Of a stretch of DNA of 64,000 nt, positions 53,585 to 63,902 are shown in pieces. Numbering within the stretch: position 1 is the first letter of the stretch; each line of letters begins with the position of its first letter. Where the stretch lies: contig NZ_QJSU01000005.1 in the NCBI RefSeq assembly GCF_003217155.1, positions 62,001 to 126,000 on the forward strand, written 5' to 3'. Origin of the DNA: Psychrobacter fozii. GTDB lineage: Bacteria; Pseudomonadota; Gammaproteobacteria; Pseudomonadales; Moraxellaceae. A program made the translations under genes and the position numbers. The notes beneath the pieces were generated by a model. The model saw only the letters and a list, made by a program, of their open reading frames with translations, did no database searches and was not told the DNA's origin.

Positions 53585-54949
53585 ATGATTGAGCAAAATA
53601 CAACATCTGATCTGCACGATGAAAATCCAACGACATCATCAAAAAAACTGCTATCAACCCCTATTGCTTTAATACAGCTTCTCATATTCAGTGCCATCGG
53701 TTTGGTGATGTTCTTCGTACCATTTACCATTGGTGAAAAAAGCACGATTTTGTTCGATCATGGCGCGACCTATCTGGTGACTCAGCAGCATACCTTGTCC
53801 GTGACATTACTGTTTCTACTCATGCTCTATGGAGTGAGTAAACCATTTATCGATGGCTCATGGCGTAAAAATATCACCCATATGATTATGACTGCTTTTA
53901 AAATCATGGGTCTTATATTGGCAGTGATGTATGTGGCTGACGTAGCGCCTGCCTTTATGATGGAAAAGGACATGCTGCCGTTTTTGTTTGAAAAATTGGC
54001 CTTACCAGTCGGTATGATTGTACCTATTGGGGCGTTAATATTGGCATTCTTGGTTGGTTTTGGCTTACTAGAAATGGTTGGTGTGCTCATGCAGCCGATT
54101 ATGAAACCTATTTGGAAAACCCCAGGTTCATCAGCGATTGATGCTGTGGCTTCCTTTGTCGGTAGCTACTCCATTGGCTTGCTCATCACCAATCGTGTGT
54201 ATTTACAAAAGCAATATTCAGCGCGTGAAGCCATTATCATTGCGACTGGGTTTTCAACCGTATCAGCGGCATTCATGGTGATTGTTGCCAAAACACTTGG
54301 TCTGATGGAGTTTTGGAATGTGTTCTTTTGGTCTACGCTAGTGATTACCTTTATTGTCACTGCGATTACCGCTCGTATTCCACCTATCAGTCTCTTTGAT
54401 GATAGCGTTGAACGTCCCACTTTAGATCAGAAAGGTGGTACACGGCTAGCAGCTGCGTTTGATTTAGGCTTGTCCACTTCACGCCGTGCGACTGACCTCA
54501 AACAAATATTATGGTCTAACTTTCGTGATGGTCTGACGATGGCAGCCGCTATCGTGCCATCTATCATCGCTGTCGGCTTAACAGGATTACTATTAGCAAA
54601 ATATACGCCCGTATTCGATGCCTTGGGTTTGCTTCTTTATCCCTTTACATGGCTTGGCGGCTTACCAGAACCGCTCGCCGCTGCCAAAGGCATGTCAGCG
54701 GGATTGGCTGAGATGTTCTTGCCAGCATTACTGCTAAGTGAGGCAGATATTCTGACACGCTATGTCGCAGGGGTCATTTCCATTAGCAGTGTGCTGTTCT
54801 TTTCAGCCATGATTCCGTGTGTGCTTGCGACCGAGATTCCTGTCTCCGTTGGCAAAATGGTCATCATTTGGTTCGAGCGCGTGGTACTCAGTATTTTATT
54901 GGCTGCGGCATTCGGACATCTGGCGATGTACTTCAATTGGATTGGCTAA
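53585..54949 (+). CDS. YjiH-family membrane protein
   Basis: A 454-residue inner-membrane protein with about ten helices. It has the YjiH/nucleoside-recognition-gate style: LIFSAIGLVMFFVPFTIG, GASAIDA-like segment SSAIDAVASFVGSYSIGLL and ATEIPVSVGKMVIIWFERVVLS. The AAGGAGG ribosome site is strong. It lies between hutU and hutH, so it may import histidine or urocanate, or move a pathway product. The family has no firmly known transport activity. Confidence 0.78.
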   Translation: MIEQNTTSDLHDENPTTSSKKLLSTPIALIQLLIFSAIGLVMFFVPFTIGEKSTILFDHGATYLVTQQHTLSVTLLFLLMLYGVSKPFIDGSWRKNITHMIMTAFKIMGLILAVMYVADVAPAFMMEKDMLPFLFEKLALPVGMIVPIGALILAFLVGFGLLEMVGVLMQPIMKPIWKTPGSSAIDAVASFVGSYSIGLLITNRVYLQKQYSAREAIIIATGFSTVSAAFMVIVAKTLGLMEFWNVFFWSTLVITFIVTAITARIPPISLFDDSVERPTLDQKGGTRLAAAFDLGLSTSRRATDLKQILWSNFRDGLTMAAAIVPSIIAVGLTGLLLAKYTPVFDALGLLLYPFTWLGGLPEPLAAAKGMSAGLAEMFLPALLLSEADILTRYVAGVISISSVLFFSAMIPCVLATEIPVSVGKMVIIWFERVVLSILLAAAFGHLAMYFNWIG

Positions 54950-55070
54950 AAAATTCAAACCCAATAATAGATATGTCGTTGATTAAAAACCTTTCAAAAA
55001 CCCCATTTTAGTAAAGATACGCATTAAAAATAATATAACTCATATAGCTTACAACACTAGGATTACCCCT

Positions 55071-56633
55071 ATGAACGACATCAAAAAACTAACACTACAC
55101 CCTCGCCAACTTAGCTTTAAAATGCTACGTGATATCTATGAGCAGCCTGTCATACTGACATTGCCTGAAAGTGCCTACGAGGCAATAGACGCCTCGCACG
55201 AAGATGTACGAACCATCATCGCACGAGACAAAAGCGCTTATGGTATCAATACTGGTTTTGGCTTACTTGCCAAGACGCGTATCAGTGACGACCAACTTGA
55301 GCTACTTCAGCGTAACCTAATTGTTTCTCACTCAGTGGGCACTGGTGAAGCGTTACCAGACAGCGTAGTGCGACTGATTATGGTGATGAAAGTCGCCAGT
55401 TTGGCGCAAGGTGTTTCTGGCGTACGTCGCGAGGTGGTAGACAGTCTACTGGCCTTAATCAACAATCAAATCACGCCAAATATTCCAGCCAAAGGGTCAG
55501 TTGGCGCTTCTGGTGACTTAGCCCCTTTGTCACACATGACACTTGCGATGATGGGCGAAGGTGATGTCTTTGTTGCTGGTAAAAAAGTGCCAGCTGCTGA
55601 TGCCCTAGCCCAGCATGGGCTTGAGCCTATTACCCTTGCAGCCAAAGAAGGCCTTGCGCTTATCAACGGTACGCAAGTCTCAACTGCGCTAGCATTACGT
55701 GGTTATTTCTTAGCGCGTGACTTACTTGAGACTGCCACCATTGTCGGCTCTATGTCCATTGATGCTGCCAAAGGATCAGATTCACCTTTTGATGCGCGTA
55801 TTCACGAAGTACGTGGCCATCATGGTCAAATCGAAATCGCCAAAGCACACCGTCAGCTAATCAAAGGCAGTGCTATTCGTGCCTCACATGATGGCGAGCA
55901 AGACGATAGAGTTCAAGATCCTTACTGCTTACGCTGTCAGCCGCAGGTCATGGGTGCCTGTCTTGATATCATCAACCAAGCAGGTAAAACCTTATTAATC
56001 GAATCTAATGCGGTGACCGATAACCCCCTTATCTTTAATAACGAAGATGGCCCTGTCGCCATATCAGGTGGTAACTTCCATGCTGAGCCAGTCGCTTTTG
56101 CCGCTGATATTTTAGCCTTGGCAATCGCTGAGATTGGCTCTATGTCTGAGCGCCGTGTCGCTTTGCTAATTGATGCGACTTTGTCAGGTGGCTTACCGCC
56201 ATTCCTAGTGGATAATGCTGGGGTAAACTCAGGCTTTATGATTGCGCATGTGACCGCCGCAGCACTGGCATCAGAGAACAAATCTATCGCCCATCCTGGT
56301 AGCGTCGATAGCATCCCGACTTCTGCTAACCAAGAAGACCATGTGTCTATGGCCACCTATTGCGCACGCCGCCTATATGAGATGGCGCAAAACACTGCGA
56401 CTATCATAGGTATTGAGCTATTGGCTGCTGGTCAAGGTATTGATTTTCATCGCGGATTAGAGACTTCAAATCCGTTGACTGTGGCACATCAGAAACTGCG
56501 TGCGAAAGTGACTTTCTATGATAAAGATCGCTACCTCGCCCCTGATATTGAAGCAGCTAAGCAGTTGGTATTAAACGGTACGCTTGCTGAACACTGGCAG
56601 TCACTACGCAGCAACTGGTATGAGTCTAAATAA
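55071..56633 (+). CDS. hutH: Histidine ammonia-lyase
   Basis: A 520-residue enzyme that removes ammonia from histidine to give urocanate. The Ala-Ser-Gly that forms the MIO cofactor is in [15 protein letters not shown] (about residues 141-155); [14 protein letters not shown] and QEDHVSM are other conserved parts. AGGA precedes the ATG. It is the first step of the pathway, though third in gene order. Confidence 0.97.
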   Translation: MNDIKKLTLHPRQLSFKMLRDIYEQPVILTLPESAYEAIDASHEDVRTIIARDKSAYGINTGFGLLAKTRISDDQLELLQRNLIVSHSVGTGEALPDSVVRLIMVMKVASLAQGVSGVRREVVDSLLALINNQITPNIPAKGSVGASGDLAPLSHMTLAMMGEGDVFVAGKKVPAADALAQHGLEPITLAAKEGLALINGTQVSTALALRGYFLARDLLETATIVGSMSIDAAKGSDSPFDARIHEVRGHHGQIEIAKAHRQLIKGSAIRASHDGEQDDRVQDPYCLRCQPQVMGACLDIINQAGKTLLIESNAVTDNPLIFNNEDGPVAISGGNFHAEPVAFAADILALAIAEIGSMSERRVALLIDATLSGGLPPFLVDNAGVNSGFMIAHVTAAALASENKSIAHPGSVDSIPTSANQEDHVSMATYCARRLYEMAQNTATIIGIELLAAGQGIDFHRGLETSNPLTVAHQKLRAKVTFYDKDRYLAPDIEAAKQLVLNGTLAEHWQSLRSNWYESK

Positions 56634-56656
56634 ATATTGATTTGCGGAGAACGGCG

Positions 56657-57700
56657 ATGACAATAGCGAGAACAGCAACGACTACCACTCACATTAACCA
56701 CGACCCTGCTGATATGACCCAGTGGACAGGACGTGCAGAGCCATTTGAGACTGCACGTGCCCGCTATTGGTATCAACTTGCTCAGCCTTATGAGGATCAA
56801 AATATTGGGCTAATTGGCTTTGCCTGTGATCAAGGCGTCAGACGCAATCAAGGCCGCGTAGGTGCTAGAGCTGCTCCGCCATTGATTCGTCGAGCTTTTG
56901 CTACGCTGCCAGTCATCGCTGATTTACAACAACGTTTTGATGGTCAATTATCAACCTTATTGGGTGATGCTGGTGACATTCATTGTGATGATAATGATTG
57001 CCTTGCCGAGAGCACCCTTGAGCAAGCTCAGATTAAATATGCTGATGCAGTGAGCACTATCGTCAAGCAAGGTGGATTACCCATCGGGCTTGGCGGTGGT
57101 CATGCTATCGCTTATGGTAGCTTTTTAGGATTATGGCAGGCCTTAGAAAATATAAGCGAAGCAAATGCCATGCCTACTATCGGGATTATTAATTTTGATG
57201 CTCATCTTGATATTCGTCAGTCGGATGTAGCGACCTCTGGAACACCATTTCGCCAAATTGCCGAGCATCTTGACGCACACGATCAGCCTTTTTACTATTG
57301 CTGTATTGGCGTCAGTCGGTTCTCTAACACGGCGGCGCTCTTTGATCGCGCTAAACAATTGAGCGTACAGGTCATCAGCGATGAAGACTGTCATTATGAG
57401 CCTTGGGCTACACTTGCTGAGCGGGTCAAAAGCTTTGTAGATCAGGTCGATATAATATATCTGACCATCGATATGGACTGCTTACCTGCCAGTGTCGTTC
57501 CAGGTGTGAGCGCACCTGCCGCTTACGGTATTGAGCTAGGTTTCGTTGAGCGTATGGTAAAAACCATCATGGCATCAGGCAAAGTAAAAATGGTAGACAT
57601 TGCTGAGATTAATCCTACCTTTGACGTTGATAGTCGTAGCTGCAAAGTCGCTGCTCGACTGCTGGCAACGATTGTAGAGCAGCACTTACTTAGCGCTTAG
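56657..57700 (+). CDS. hutG: Formimidoylglutamase
   Basis: A 347-residue Mn-dependent ureohydrolase-fold enzyme that hydrolyses N-formimidoyl-glutamate to glutamate and formamide. Metal-binding motifs are GGGHAIAYG, NFDAHLDIR and DMDCLPASVVPGVSAPAAYG. GGAG precedes ATG 56657. Its presence means the shorter four-enzyme hut route, not the HutF/N-formylglutamate route. It begins 23 bases after hutH. Confidence 0.95.
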   Translation: MTIARTATTTTHINHDPADMTQWTGRAEPFETARARYWYQLAQPYEDQNIGLIGFACDQGVRRNQGRVGARAAPPLIRRAFATLPVIADLQQRFDGQLSTLLGDAGDIHCDDNDCLAESTLEQAQIKYADAVSTIVKQGGLPIGLGGGHAIAYGSFLGLWQALENISEANAMPTIGIINFDAHLDIRQSDVATSGTPFRQIAEHLDAHDQPFYYCCIGVSRFSNTAALFDRAKQLSVQVISDEDCHYEPWATLAERVKSFVDQVDIIYLTIDMDCLPASVVPGVSAPAAYGIELGFVERMVKTIMASGKVKMVDIAEINPTFDVDSRSCKVAARLLATIVEQHLLSA

Positions 57701-57747
57701 ATCTTGCCAACAAAGATCACTGACTTCACAAAAATCAGGAGCATATT

Positions 57748-59088
57748 ATGAATGAATCAAAGAACTCCGTATCGAAAAGTCCTATAGAAAAGATGCTCGA
57801 CGAGTCTGCTATGACATCATTTGACCATGTCATTATTAACGCCAATATCGCCACCTTTTCAGCGCAGCATGGTTTTGGTATTGAGATAAGTGATGATGAA
57901 AATAAACACGCTGATAGCATCCCATACGGTCAGTTAGAAAAGGCGGCTATCGGTATTAAAGACGGTAAAATCGCTTGGGTTGGTAAACAGAATCAAATCA
58001 CTGCTCATCTGCCTAAATATCAAGCTAGCCAAATCACAGATGTAGATGGTAAATGGATAACCCCAGGGCTTATCGATTGTCACACGCATATCGTCTATGG
58101 GGGCAACCGTAGTAATGAGTTCGAAGCACGTTTGCAAGGCGCCAGCTATCAAGACATTGCAGCACAAGGCGGTGGTATTGTCGCGACGGTCACTGCCACT
58201 CGCGCCGCTAGTATTGAATCGCTATTTGCACAAAGTGAAAAACGTCTACTCGCGCTCATGAAAGAAGGCGTCACCAGTATTGAAATCAAATCTGGCTACG
58301 GCTTAGACTTGGACACTGAGCGCAAAATGCTCACGGTCGCGCGCCAACTGGGCGAAAAATACGACATTCATGTGAGCACCACTTACCTAGCAGCGCATGC
58401 CCTACCCACTGAGTACAAAGACCATGCGGACGACTATATTGAGCAAGTTTGCGAATGGCTACCAATCTTGCATGCAGAAGGCTTAGTCGATGCGGTCGAC
58501 GGTTTCTGTGAAAACATCGCCTTTAGCACAGAGCAAATCAGACGAGTGTTTGAAGTAGCTCGCTCATTAAATCTACCAGTCAAACTGCACTCTGAGCAGC
58601 TGTCTGATATAGGTGGTAGTGCCTTAGTTGCTGAATATAAAGGCCTATCGAGCGATCATCTAGAGCACTTGTCAGAAGAAGACATCAAAAAAATGGCGGC
58701 TAGCAATACCGTTGCCGTGATATTGCCAGGGGCGTTTTATACGTTACGTGATATCAAGCTGCCACCCATTGAGGCATTACGTAAACATCAAGTTCCCATG
58801 GCGATTTCAACCGATTGTAACCCTGGCACCTCACCGTTAACGTCGCTTTTATTGATGATGAATATGGGCTGTACGTTATTTTACCTGACACCTGAAGAAG
58901 TATTAGCAGGCTCGACCGTCTATGCAGCACAGGCGTTAGGGCTACCGAATAAAGGTAAAGTAGAAGTGGGCTGCGATGCTGATTTAGCACTGTGGGATAT
59001 CGCCCGTCCTGCTGATTTGGCCTATCAGATGGGGCTAAACCCTATCCAAGGCATCATGATTCAAGGTAAATGGCGCGAGACAATGTAA
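57748..59088 (+). CDS. hutI: Imidazolonepropionase
   Basis: A 446-residue metal-dependent amidohydrolase that opens imidazolonepropionate to formimidoylglutamate. Zinc ligands are in [19 protein letters not shown] and STDCNPGT, and the [20 protein letters not shown] block is family-typical. AGGAG precedes ATG 57748. The N terminus is about 30 residues longer than usual. The stop codon lies in a 16-base tandem duplication. Confidence 0.96.
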   Translation: MNESKNSVSKSPIEKMLDESAMTSFDHVIINANIATFSAQHGFGIEISDDENKHADSIPYGQLEKAAIGIKDGKIAWVGKQNQITAHLPKYQASQITDVDGKWITPGLIDCHTHIVYGGNRSNEFEARLQGASYQDIAAQGGGIVATVTATRAASIESLFAQSEKRLLALMKEGVTSIEIKSGYGLDLDTERKMLTVARQLGEKYDIHVSTTYLAAHALPTEYKDHADDYIEQVCEWLPILHAEGLVDAVDGFCENIAFSTEQIRRVFEVARSLNLPVKLHSEQLSDIGGSALVAEYKGLSSDHLEHLSEEDIKKMAASNTVAVILPGAFYTLRDIKLPPIEALRKHQVPMAISTDCNPGTSPLTSLLLMMNMGCTLFYLTPEEVLAGSTVYAAQALGLPNKGKVEVGCDADLALWDIARPADLAYQMGLNPIQGIMIQGKWRETM

Positions 59089-59116
59089 TCAACCTACCTT
59101 GTAATCAACCTACCTT
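59085..59116. repeat. 16-base tandem duplication over the hutI stop codon
   Basis: GTAATCAACCTACCTT occurs twice in tandem (59085-59100 and 59101-59116), the first containing the hutI TAA. The duplication does not alter the protein. Confidence 0.9.
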
Positions 59117-59129
59117 TATTTGTCGCCAT

Positions 59130-59172
59130 TAAAAAAGCCACCAGCTGATATGTTCAGCTAATGGCTTTGGTT
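59130..59172 (+). terminator. hut operon terminator
   Basis: AAAAAGCCAccAGCTGA and TCAGCTaaTGGCTTT form an interrupted stem followed by a T-rich stretch, 40 bases after hutI. Confidence 0.7.
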
Positions 59173-59229
59173 TGGTCTGTTTGAACGTTGCTATTACAGT
59201 TACTATTAACGTTGTTATTAACATTGCTA

Positions 59230-59811
59230 CTAGCGCTTATATTTGTTGGCAAACGTCTCACCTGTATTGGCATCGATGTTGATACTGACGACCTCATCAC
59301 CTTTTAGTAAATCCACTTTGTAATATAACGGATGATCACTGTAATCACGGTCTGCTTCAAACTCGACTTCTAATGTCATACCGCCTATTTTTTTCTCAGC
59401 GATACCTATCGCACTCATGACATTTACTTTCACACGGCGCTGTACGTTGTAATCGTTAATATCATCACGATCTAACCGTTCAGTATCAGTGCTGACAACT
59501 TCCCCCGTAATAGCATCAACGATCACTTCATAGCTATCGCTAGCCGTGCTAAATTCTATTTCGTATACACCGTTTTCTGTATCATCGTCGTCCTCATCAT
59601 AATCAGCGCTGATAAGCATACCTGATGCATGCTTGGTGGCGATAGTAATCGCTTGTTTTAAGCCAACCTTGTTACCTTTTGCTGCTTTCACTTCGGTAGA
59701 TAGATTTGTTTGAGCGGCTATGACAGTCGTGCTCATGACACCTGCGGTTAGTGCGACTGCTAGGCCTGCACCTAAAGTGGTCAACTGCATCTTTTTAGAC
59801 AGCTTTCCCAT
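59230..59811 (-). CDS. Exported protein with two PepSY domains
   Basis: A 193-residue protein with a signal peptide of about 32 residues (cleavage near VIAAQ). Two PepSY repeats follow (about residues 44-105 and 122-190), each with the pattern G-x-V-V-x-x-D-A-x-T-G-E (VDAITGEVVSTD and IDANTGETF). The family is thought to act as protease inhibitors or calcium-binding periplasmic proteins. AAGGAG precedes the ATG. It stands alone on the minus strand. Confidence 0.82.
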   Translation of the reverse strand: MGKLSKKMQLTTLGAGLAVALTAGVMSTTVIAAQTNLSTEVKAAKGNKVGLKQAITIATKHASGMLISADYDEDDDDTENGVYEIEFSTASDSYEVIVDAITGEVVSTDTERLDRDDINDYNVQRRVKVNVMSAIGIAEKKIGGMTLEVEFEADRDYSDHPLYYKVDLLKGDEVVSINIDANTGETFANKYKR

Positions 59812-60121
59812 GATATTATCTCCTTCACTGATGACTTACTTTTTTAGCCAAGTGCTTACTTTTCATTATCAATAGACGTTGGCTTCGTTATTCGTAGATA
59901 CATGTTAGCGAGGTTTTCTACTCGCTGTAGGATGAAAAAGTATCAAAGTGTAATTACTTTGTTTAGACAATCAATCTAAATACATCACCTATAGAAACGT
60001 TTGCTCTCGATTAATACTTGCTATTATTTCGACAAAAAAATACTGCATTTGTCTCAAGAGGACAAACGCAGTATTGGTTATTGCAATGATCAGATGAGGC
60101 TATGAGTTATATAGTAGATCC
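59812..60121. other. Region between the PepSY gene and gdhA
   Basis: About 310 bases of AT-rich sequence with the gdhA terminator at its right end. No gene or repeat was recognised. Confidence 0.5.
60033..60076 (-). terminator. gdhA terminator
   Basis: AATACTGCrTTTGTC and GACAAAyGCAGTATT form a 15-bp stem, followed on the minus strand by seven T, about 50 bases after the gdhA stop. Confidence 0.9.
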
Positions 60122-61468
60122 TTAGTTTAAAATACCAAAAGCGACCAACGCATCAGCCACACGTTTGAAACCAACCATATTGGCACCAGCCATATAGTCG
60201 ACATAACCATTATCAGTTTGACCATATTGTTCTGAAGCATTCGCAGCACTGTCGTGGATATCTTTCATAATACCTTTTAGACGCTCATCGACTTGCTCAA
60301 AGGTTTGATATTGACGTACAGAGTTTTGCGACATTTCAAGCGCAGACACTGCAACCCCGCCAGCGTTAGCGGCTTTACCAGGTGCATAATGGACACGGTG
60401 CAAACGGATATGATCAATCGCTTCAGCAGTGAGCGGCATATTAGCGCCTTCAACCACGTACTTCACACCATTTTCGACGAATAGTTTGGCATCAGCTTCA
60501 TTGACTTCGTTTTGAGTGGCACATGGAATCGCAATATCAGCCTTAAACTGCCATGGTTTTTGTTTAGCAAGCCACTCTCCACCATAGACTTCAACATACT
60601 CTGCTAACGGCTTGTTCTGCTGTTTTTGTTTTTTGAGCCAATCGATTTTTTCTTGATTAAGACCCTTTTCATCATGCAAAGTCCCTTGCGAGTCAGAGAC
60701 AGTTATGGCAATACCACCAAGTGCATTCACTTTTTCGGCAGCGTGCAATGAAACATTACCTGCCCCTGATATCAGCACCTTTTTGCCTTTGAGCGTGTCA
60801 TTTTGGGCGAGAAGCATATTTTCTAAGAAATATACCGCACCATAGCCAGTCGCTTCGGTACGCATCAAGCTACCACCGAAGCCCACGCCTTTTCCAGTAA
60901 TAACCCCTGTTGATTCACGCGTTAAATTCTTATACATCGCAAACATATAACTGACTTCTCGACCACCGACGCCGATGTCGCCAGCAGGCACATCCATGTC
61001 TTTGCTCACATAATGATGTAACTCACGCATAAAGGCGTAGCAAAAACGGCGAATCTCACTATCTGTTTTGCCTTTAGGGTCAAAATCTGACCCGCCTTTA
61101 CCGCCACCAATCGGCAAGCCCGTTAGCGCATTTTTAAAAATCTGTTCAAAGCCTAAGAACTTTAATACGGATTGATTGACGGTAGGATGGAATCTGAGAC
61201 CGCCTTTATAAGGGCCCAAAGCATTACAGAACTGCACACGCCAGCCACGATTGACTTGCACATCGCCTTTATCATCTTCCCAATTGACACGAAAACCAAA
61301 TACCCGATCAGGCTCCACCAAACGCTCAAATACTTTCAATGCACTATATTCAGGATGAGCATCATATAAAGGTTTAATCGTAATCGCTACCTCTTTTACT
61401 GCTTGAATAAACTCTGGCTGATGCGCATAACGTGCTTCGATTTTTTCGATGGCCTGACTGATACTCAT
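60122..61468 (-). CDS. gdhA: NADP-specific glutamate dehydrogenase
   Basis: A 448-residue enzyme making glutamate from 2-oxoglutarate and ammonia. The catalytic block LPIGGGKGGSDFDPKGKTD with the active lysine is near residues 118-136, and the nucleotide fold starts VLISGAGNVSLHAAEK. Length and sequence match the hexameric NADP type of gammaproteobacteria. AAGGAA precedes the ATG. It would recover ammonia released by the urate and histidine routes nearby. Confidence 0.96.
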   Translation of the reverse strand: MSISQAIEKIEARYAHQPEFIQAVKEVAITIKPLYDAHPEYSALKVFERLVEPDRVFGFRVNWEDDKGDVQVNRGWRVQFCNALGPYKGGLRFHPTVNQSVLKFLGFEQIFKNALTGLPIGGGKGGSDFDPKGKTDSEIRRFCYAFMRELHHYVSKDMDVPAGDIGVGGREVSYMFAMYKNLTRESTGVITGKGVGFGGSLMRTEATGYGAVYFLENMLLAQNDTLKGKKVLISGAGNVSLHAAEKVNALGGIAITVSDSQGTLHDEKGLNQEKIDWLKKQKQQNKPLAEYVEVYGGEWLAKQKPWQFKADIAIPCATQNEVNEADAKLFVENGVKYVVEGANMPLTAEAIDHIRLHRVHYAPGKAANAGGVAVSALEMSQNSVRQYQTFEQVDERLKGIMKDIHDSAANASEQYGQTDNGYVDYMAGANMVGFKRVADALVAFGILN

Positions 61469-62087
61469 ATTTTTTCCTTAAGGTAAAACTGGGGAACATA
61501 TTTACTTACGTCAATGTCGCTTGATATCACAACGGATAATGAGATTGCGAACGTTGATGTAAAACTGAAATCGTCCCTACAACACGTTAACGTTTGTAGA
61601 GACAGATGGGATTAAAAAAGCTGACTGAATTTATGTATCTATAGAGAATAGATAAGTGTCAACATTTTTCGCCTTATAACTATATATCATCTTTAAGACT
61701 TATAAGTCTAGTAAATATCTCTATCACAGAAACATATAAGCGATTTTTGTTAGCTAAATCCAAGCTGCACTGTTTAGCAGAATTTTTAGACATCGATTAA
61801 TAGCTATACAGATAGTATTTCTGATCAAAAAATATAAATAATTAGGCCAACTCTTTCATAATCTTCTTACTAAAGGTAATGGGTTACTGCCAAATTCCTT
61901 TAGAAACCGAGGATAAAAGGCAAATATTCGATGATAAACGGCAAAAAACTCCAAAAATATCGTTTTTTATTGAGCAAATGTATATCAATATCATTAGTAA
62001 GGAGTTAGAATACCTTTCTTAAAGCAAGGATATAGTTAACCAGTTTTTTTACTTAAACAATCCACCACTGATCATAGAGAAAGCGAT
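61469..62087. other. Region between gdhA and the roadblock gene
   Basis: About 620 bases, strongly AT-rich, holding the divergent promoters. No gene, RNA or repeat was recognised. Confidence 0.5.
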
Positions 62088-62450
62088 ATGCGTACAGACT
62101 CATTTCAACAGATATTGGAAGACTTAAACAGCTCATCAGCAGATGTTGAAGCATCTGCCCTAATCTCTAACGATGGTCTGATGATTGCTTCAGCTCTACC
62201 AACTGGCGTCGATGAAGATCGTGTGGGTGCTATGTCAGCAGCATTATTATCGTTGGGTGATCGTGCAGGTCGTGAGTTGGCGCGTGGTAGTATCGATCGT
62301 ATTATGATTCAGGGTGAAAAAGGCTACGTTATTATGACGTCATCAGGAGATGAGGCGGTGCTCACTATTATGGCAAAACCAAATGCCAAGCTTGGTTTGA
62401 TATTCTTAGATATCAAACGTGCCTCAGAAGCCCTTGCAAAGCTCATTTGA
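62088..62450 (+). CDS. Roadblock/LC7-domain protein
   Basis: A 120-residue soluble protein made of one roadblock/LC7 (MglB-like) domain: ASALISNDGLMIASALP, VGAMSAALLSLGDRAGRELARG and KGYVIMTSSGDEAVLTIM. Such domains bind or regulate small GTPases or act as dimerisation modules. No GTPase gene is seen in the window. GAGAAAG precedes the ATG. It is followed by a dispersed repeat and then a PAS and a PhnD-like gene. Confidence 0.85.
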   Translation: MRTDSFQQILEDLNSSSADVEASALISNDGLMIASALPTGVDEDRVGAMSAALLSLGDRAGRELARGSIDRIMIQGEKGYVIMTSSGDEAVLTIMAKPNAKLGLIFLDIKRASEALAKLI

Positions 62451-62496
62451 TTGGCGACTGCTTATCGAATTTATTAGCTTTTTAATTACTATAAAC

Positions 62497-62602
62497 ATAG
62501 TCGATTCAATATAATTTGGATACAAGGAAGCCGGGTGAAAGTACTACAAGTAGTAGACTAAGCAAGGCTGACACCGTATCCAATTTATAGAGAATCAACT
62601 AC
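62497..62602 (+). repeat. Dispersed intergenic repeat, copy C
   Basis: Outer ends ATAGTCGATTCAATATA and TATAGAGAATCAACTA are imperfect inverted repeats. The interior has GATACAAGGAAGCCGGGTG, TACTACAAG, TAAGCAAGGCTGACACCGTATC in the same order as copies A and B. Confidence 0.7.
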
Positions 62603-62627
62603 ATAATGACCAATGAAGGAGATGACC

Positions 62628-63122
62628 ATGGGTTCTCCAATCCCTGATGCACACAAGCCTGATATGCCTGCCGAACAGATTACCCTGACTTACCATGATG
62701 GCACGTCGCGTACTGTCTATGACACTGGTATCGAACGCCCTTATCCAGACGGTAAATTGATTGTATCGCGTACCGATTTGGATGGCGTACTGACACACGT
62801 CAACGATGCCTTTGTTGAGATTAGCGGTTACCATGTCGATGAATTGATTGGCCAGCAGCATTATATTTTGCGCCATCCTGACATGCCAAAAGCGGCTTAT
62901 AAAGACCTGTGGGACACTGCCACAGCAGGACAAAAATGGCATGGCTATGTCAAAAACTTATGCAAAGATGGTAGTCATTATTGGGTCTATGCAACCGTCG
63001 TACCTAACGTTCGTCACGGCGAAACCGTCGGCTATACATCCGTACGACGTAAGCCATCACGCAGCAAAATCAAAGCGGCAATGGCGCAATATGCCCAAAT
63101 GAAACAAAACGAGGAAGGCTAA
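62628..63122 (+). CDS. Single PAS-domain protein (Aer-like PAS)
   Basis: A 164-residue soluble protein. The PAS fold starts with DGKLIVSRTDLDGVLTHVND and has AFVEISGYHVDELIGQQH, RHPDMPKAAYKDLW and a final YTSVRRKPSR, closely resembling the FAD-binding PAS of the aerotaxis receptor Aer. There is no output domain, only a helical basic tail. AAGGAG precedes ATG 62628. Its stop is three bases before the next gene, so both are probably co-translated. The ligand (flavin or haem) is inferred. Confidence 0.85.
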   Translation: MGSPIPDAHKPDMPAEQITLTYHDGTSRTVYDTGIERPYPDGKLIVSRTDLDGVLTHVNDAFVEISGYHVDELIGQQHYILRHPDMPKAAYKDLWDTATAGQKWHGYVKNLCKDGSHYWVYATVVPNVRHGETVGYTSVRRKPSRSKIKAAMAQYAQMKQNEEG

Positions 63123-63125
63123 ATC

Positions 63126-63875
63126 ATGACGACACACAATATGTTAATCGCCCCAGATTTTTCGCCTGATCGTTTTGCAGGCTGGCACATGTTCAATACG
63201 TTGATTCAAAAACGTGCCAATTTAAATATGCACTTGAACATCCCCGCATCACATGCTGAGCAAGAGCAAGTCATTAATGCGGGTGACATTCAGGTCATTT
63301 ACGCCAATCCTTTTGATGCCGCAACCCTAATCCGTGAGCAAGGCTACCGTGCCGTCGCCCGCCCTATCGGAAAGTCTGATGAAATGGTCATTGCCGCTGC
63401 GGCAAATAGCGACATTAACCACTTAGAAGACATTAAAGCTGGTGCTACAGTCGCTATGGCAGACAACCGAGATGTCAAACTGATTGGCTTACGATTACTA
63501 GAAGCGGTTGATATCGAAGAATCTGATCTGACATGGGATGTCACTGAAACCTATCAGGCAGCTGCCCGTAAAGTTATTAAAGGGGATGCCCAAGCCGCGT
63601 TCTTTTTGGCAGAGATTTTTCATAGCTTTTCACGGTTGACCAAGACCCAGCTCTCCGTACTTATCGAAAGTGACTTGGCTGACATCAGCCACGTGCTACT
63701 TATTAAAGACGGCTTCCCTGATGCACAAATATTTATAGAAGCCATTCTCAATCTGCACAATGATGATGATGGTAAAGAAGCCTTGGCTGAGCTTGGTATG
63801 CCTCAAGGGTTTGAAGCGATGAACGAAGAAGATGCCGAATTTATGATAGATTTGATGCAGACACTGCTAGACTAA
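63126..63875 (+). CDS. PhnD-like substrate-binding-fold protein without signal peptide
   Basis: A 249-residue protein of the periplasmic-binding type II fold related to PhnD phosphonate binders (segments VIYANPFDAATLIREQGYRAVARPI, EDIKAGATVAMAD and TETYQAAARKVIKGDAQAAFF). It has no signal peptide or lipobox, so it should stay in the cytoplasm and act as a sensor domain, not part of an importer. It starts three bases after the PAS gene. Ligand unknown. Confidence 0.75.
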   Translation: MTTHNMLIAPDFSPDRFAGWHMFNTLIQKRANLNMHLNIPASHAEQEQVINAGDIQVIYANPFDAATLIREQGYRAVARPIGKSDEMVIAAAANSDINHLEDIKAGATVAMADNRDVKLIGLRLLEAVDIEESDLTWDVTETYQAAARKVIKGDAQAAFFLAEIFHSFSRLTKTQLSVLIESDLADISHVLLIKDGFPDAQIFIEAILNLHNDDDGKEALAELGMPQGFEAMNEEDAEFMIDLMQTLLD

Positions 63876-63902
63876 CGGATGGACTAATTACTGGGCTACA
63901 TA

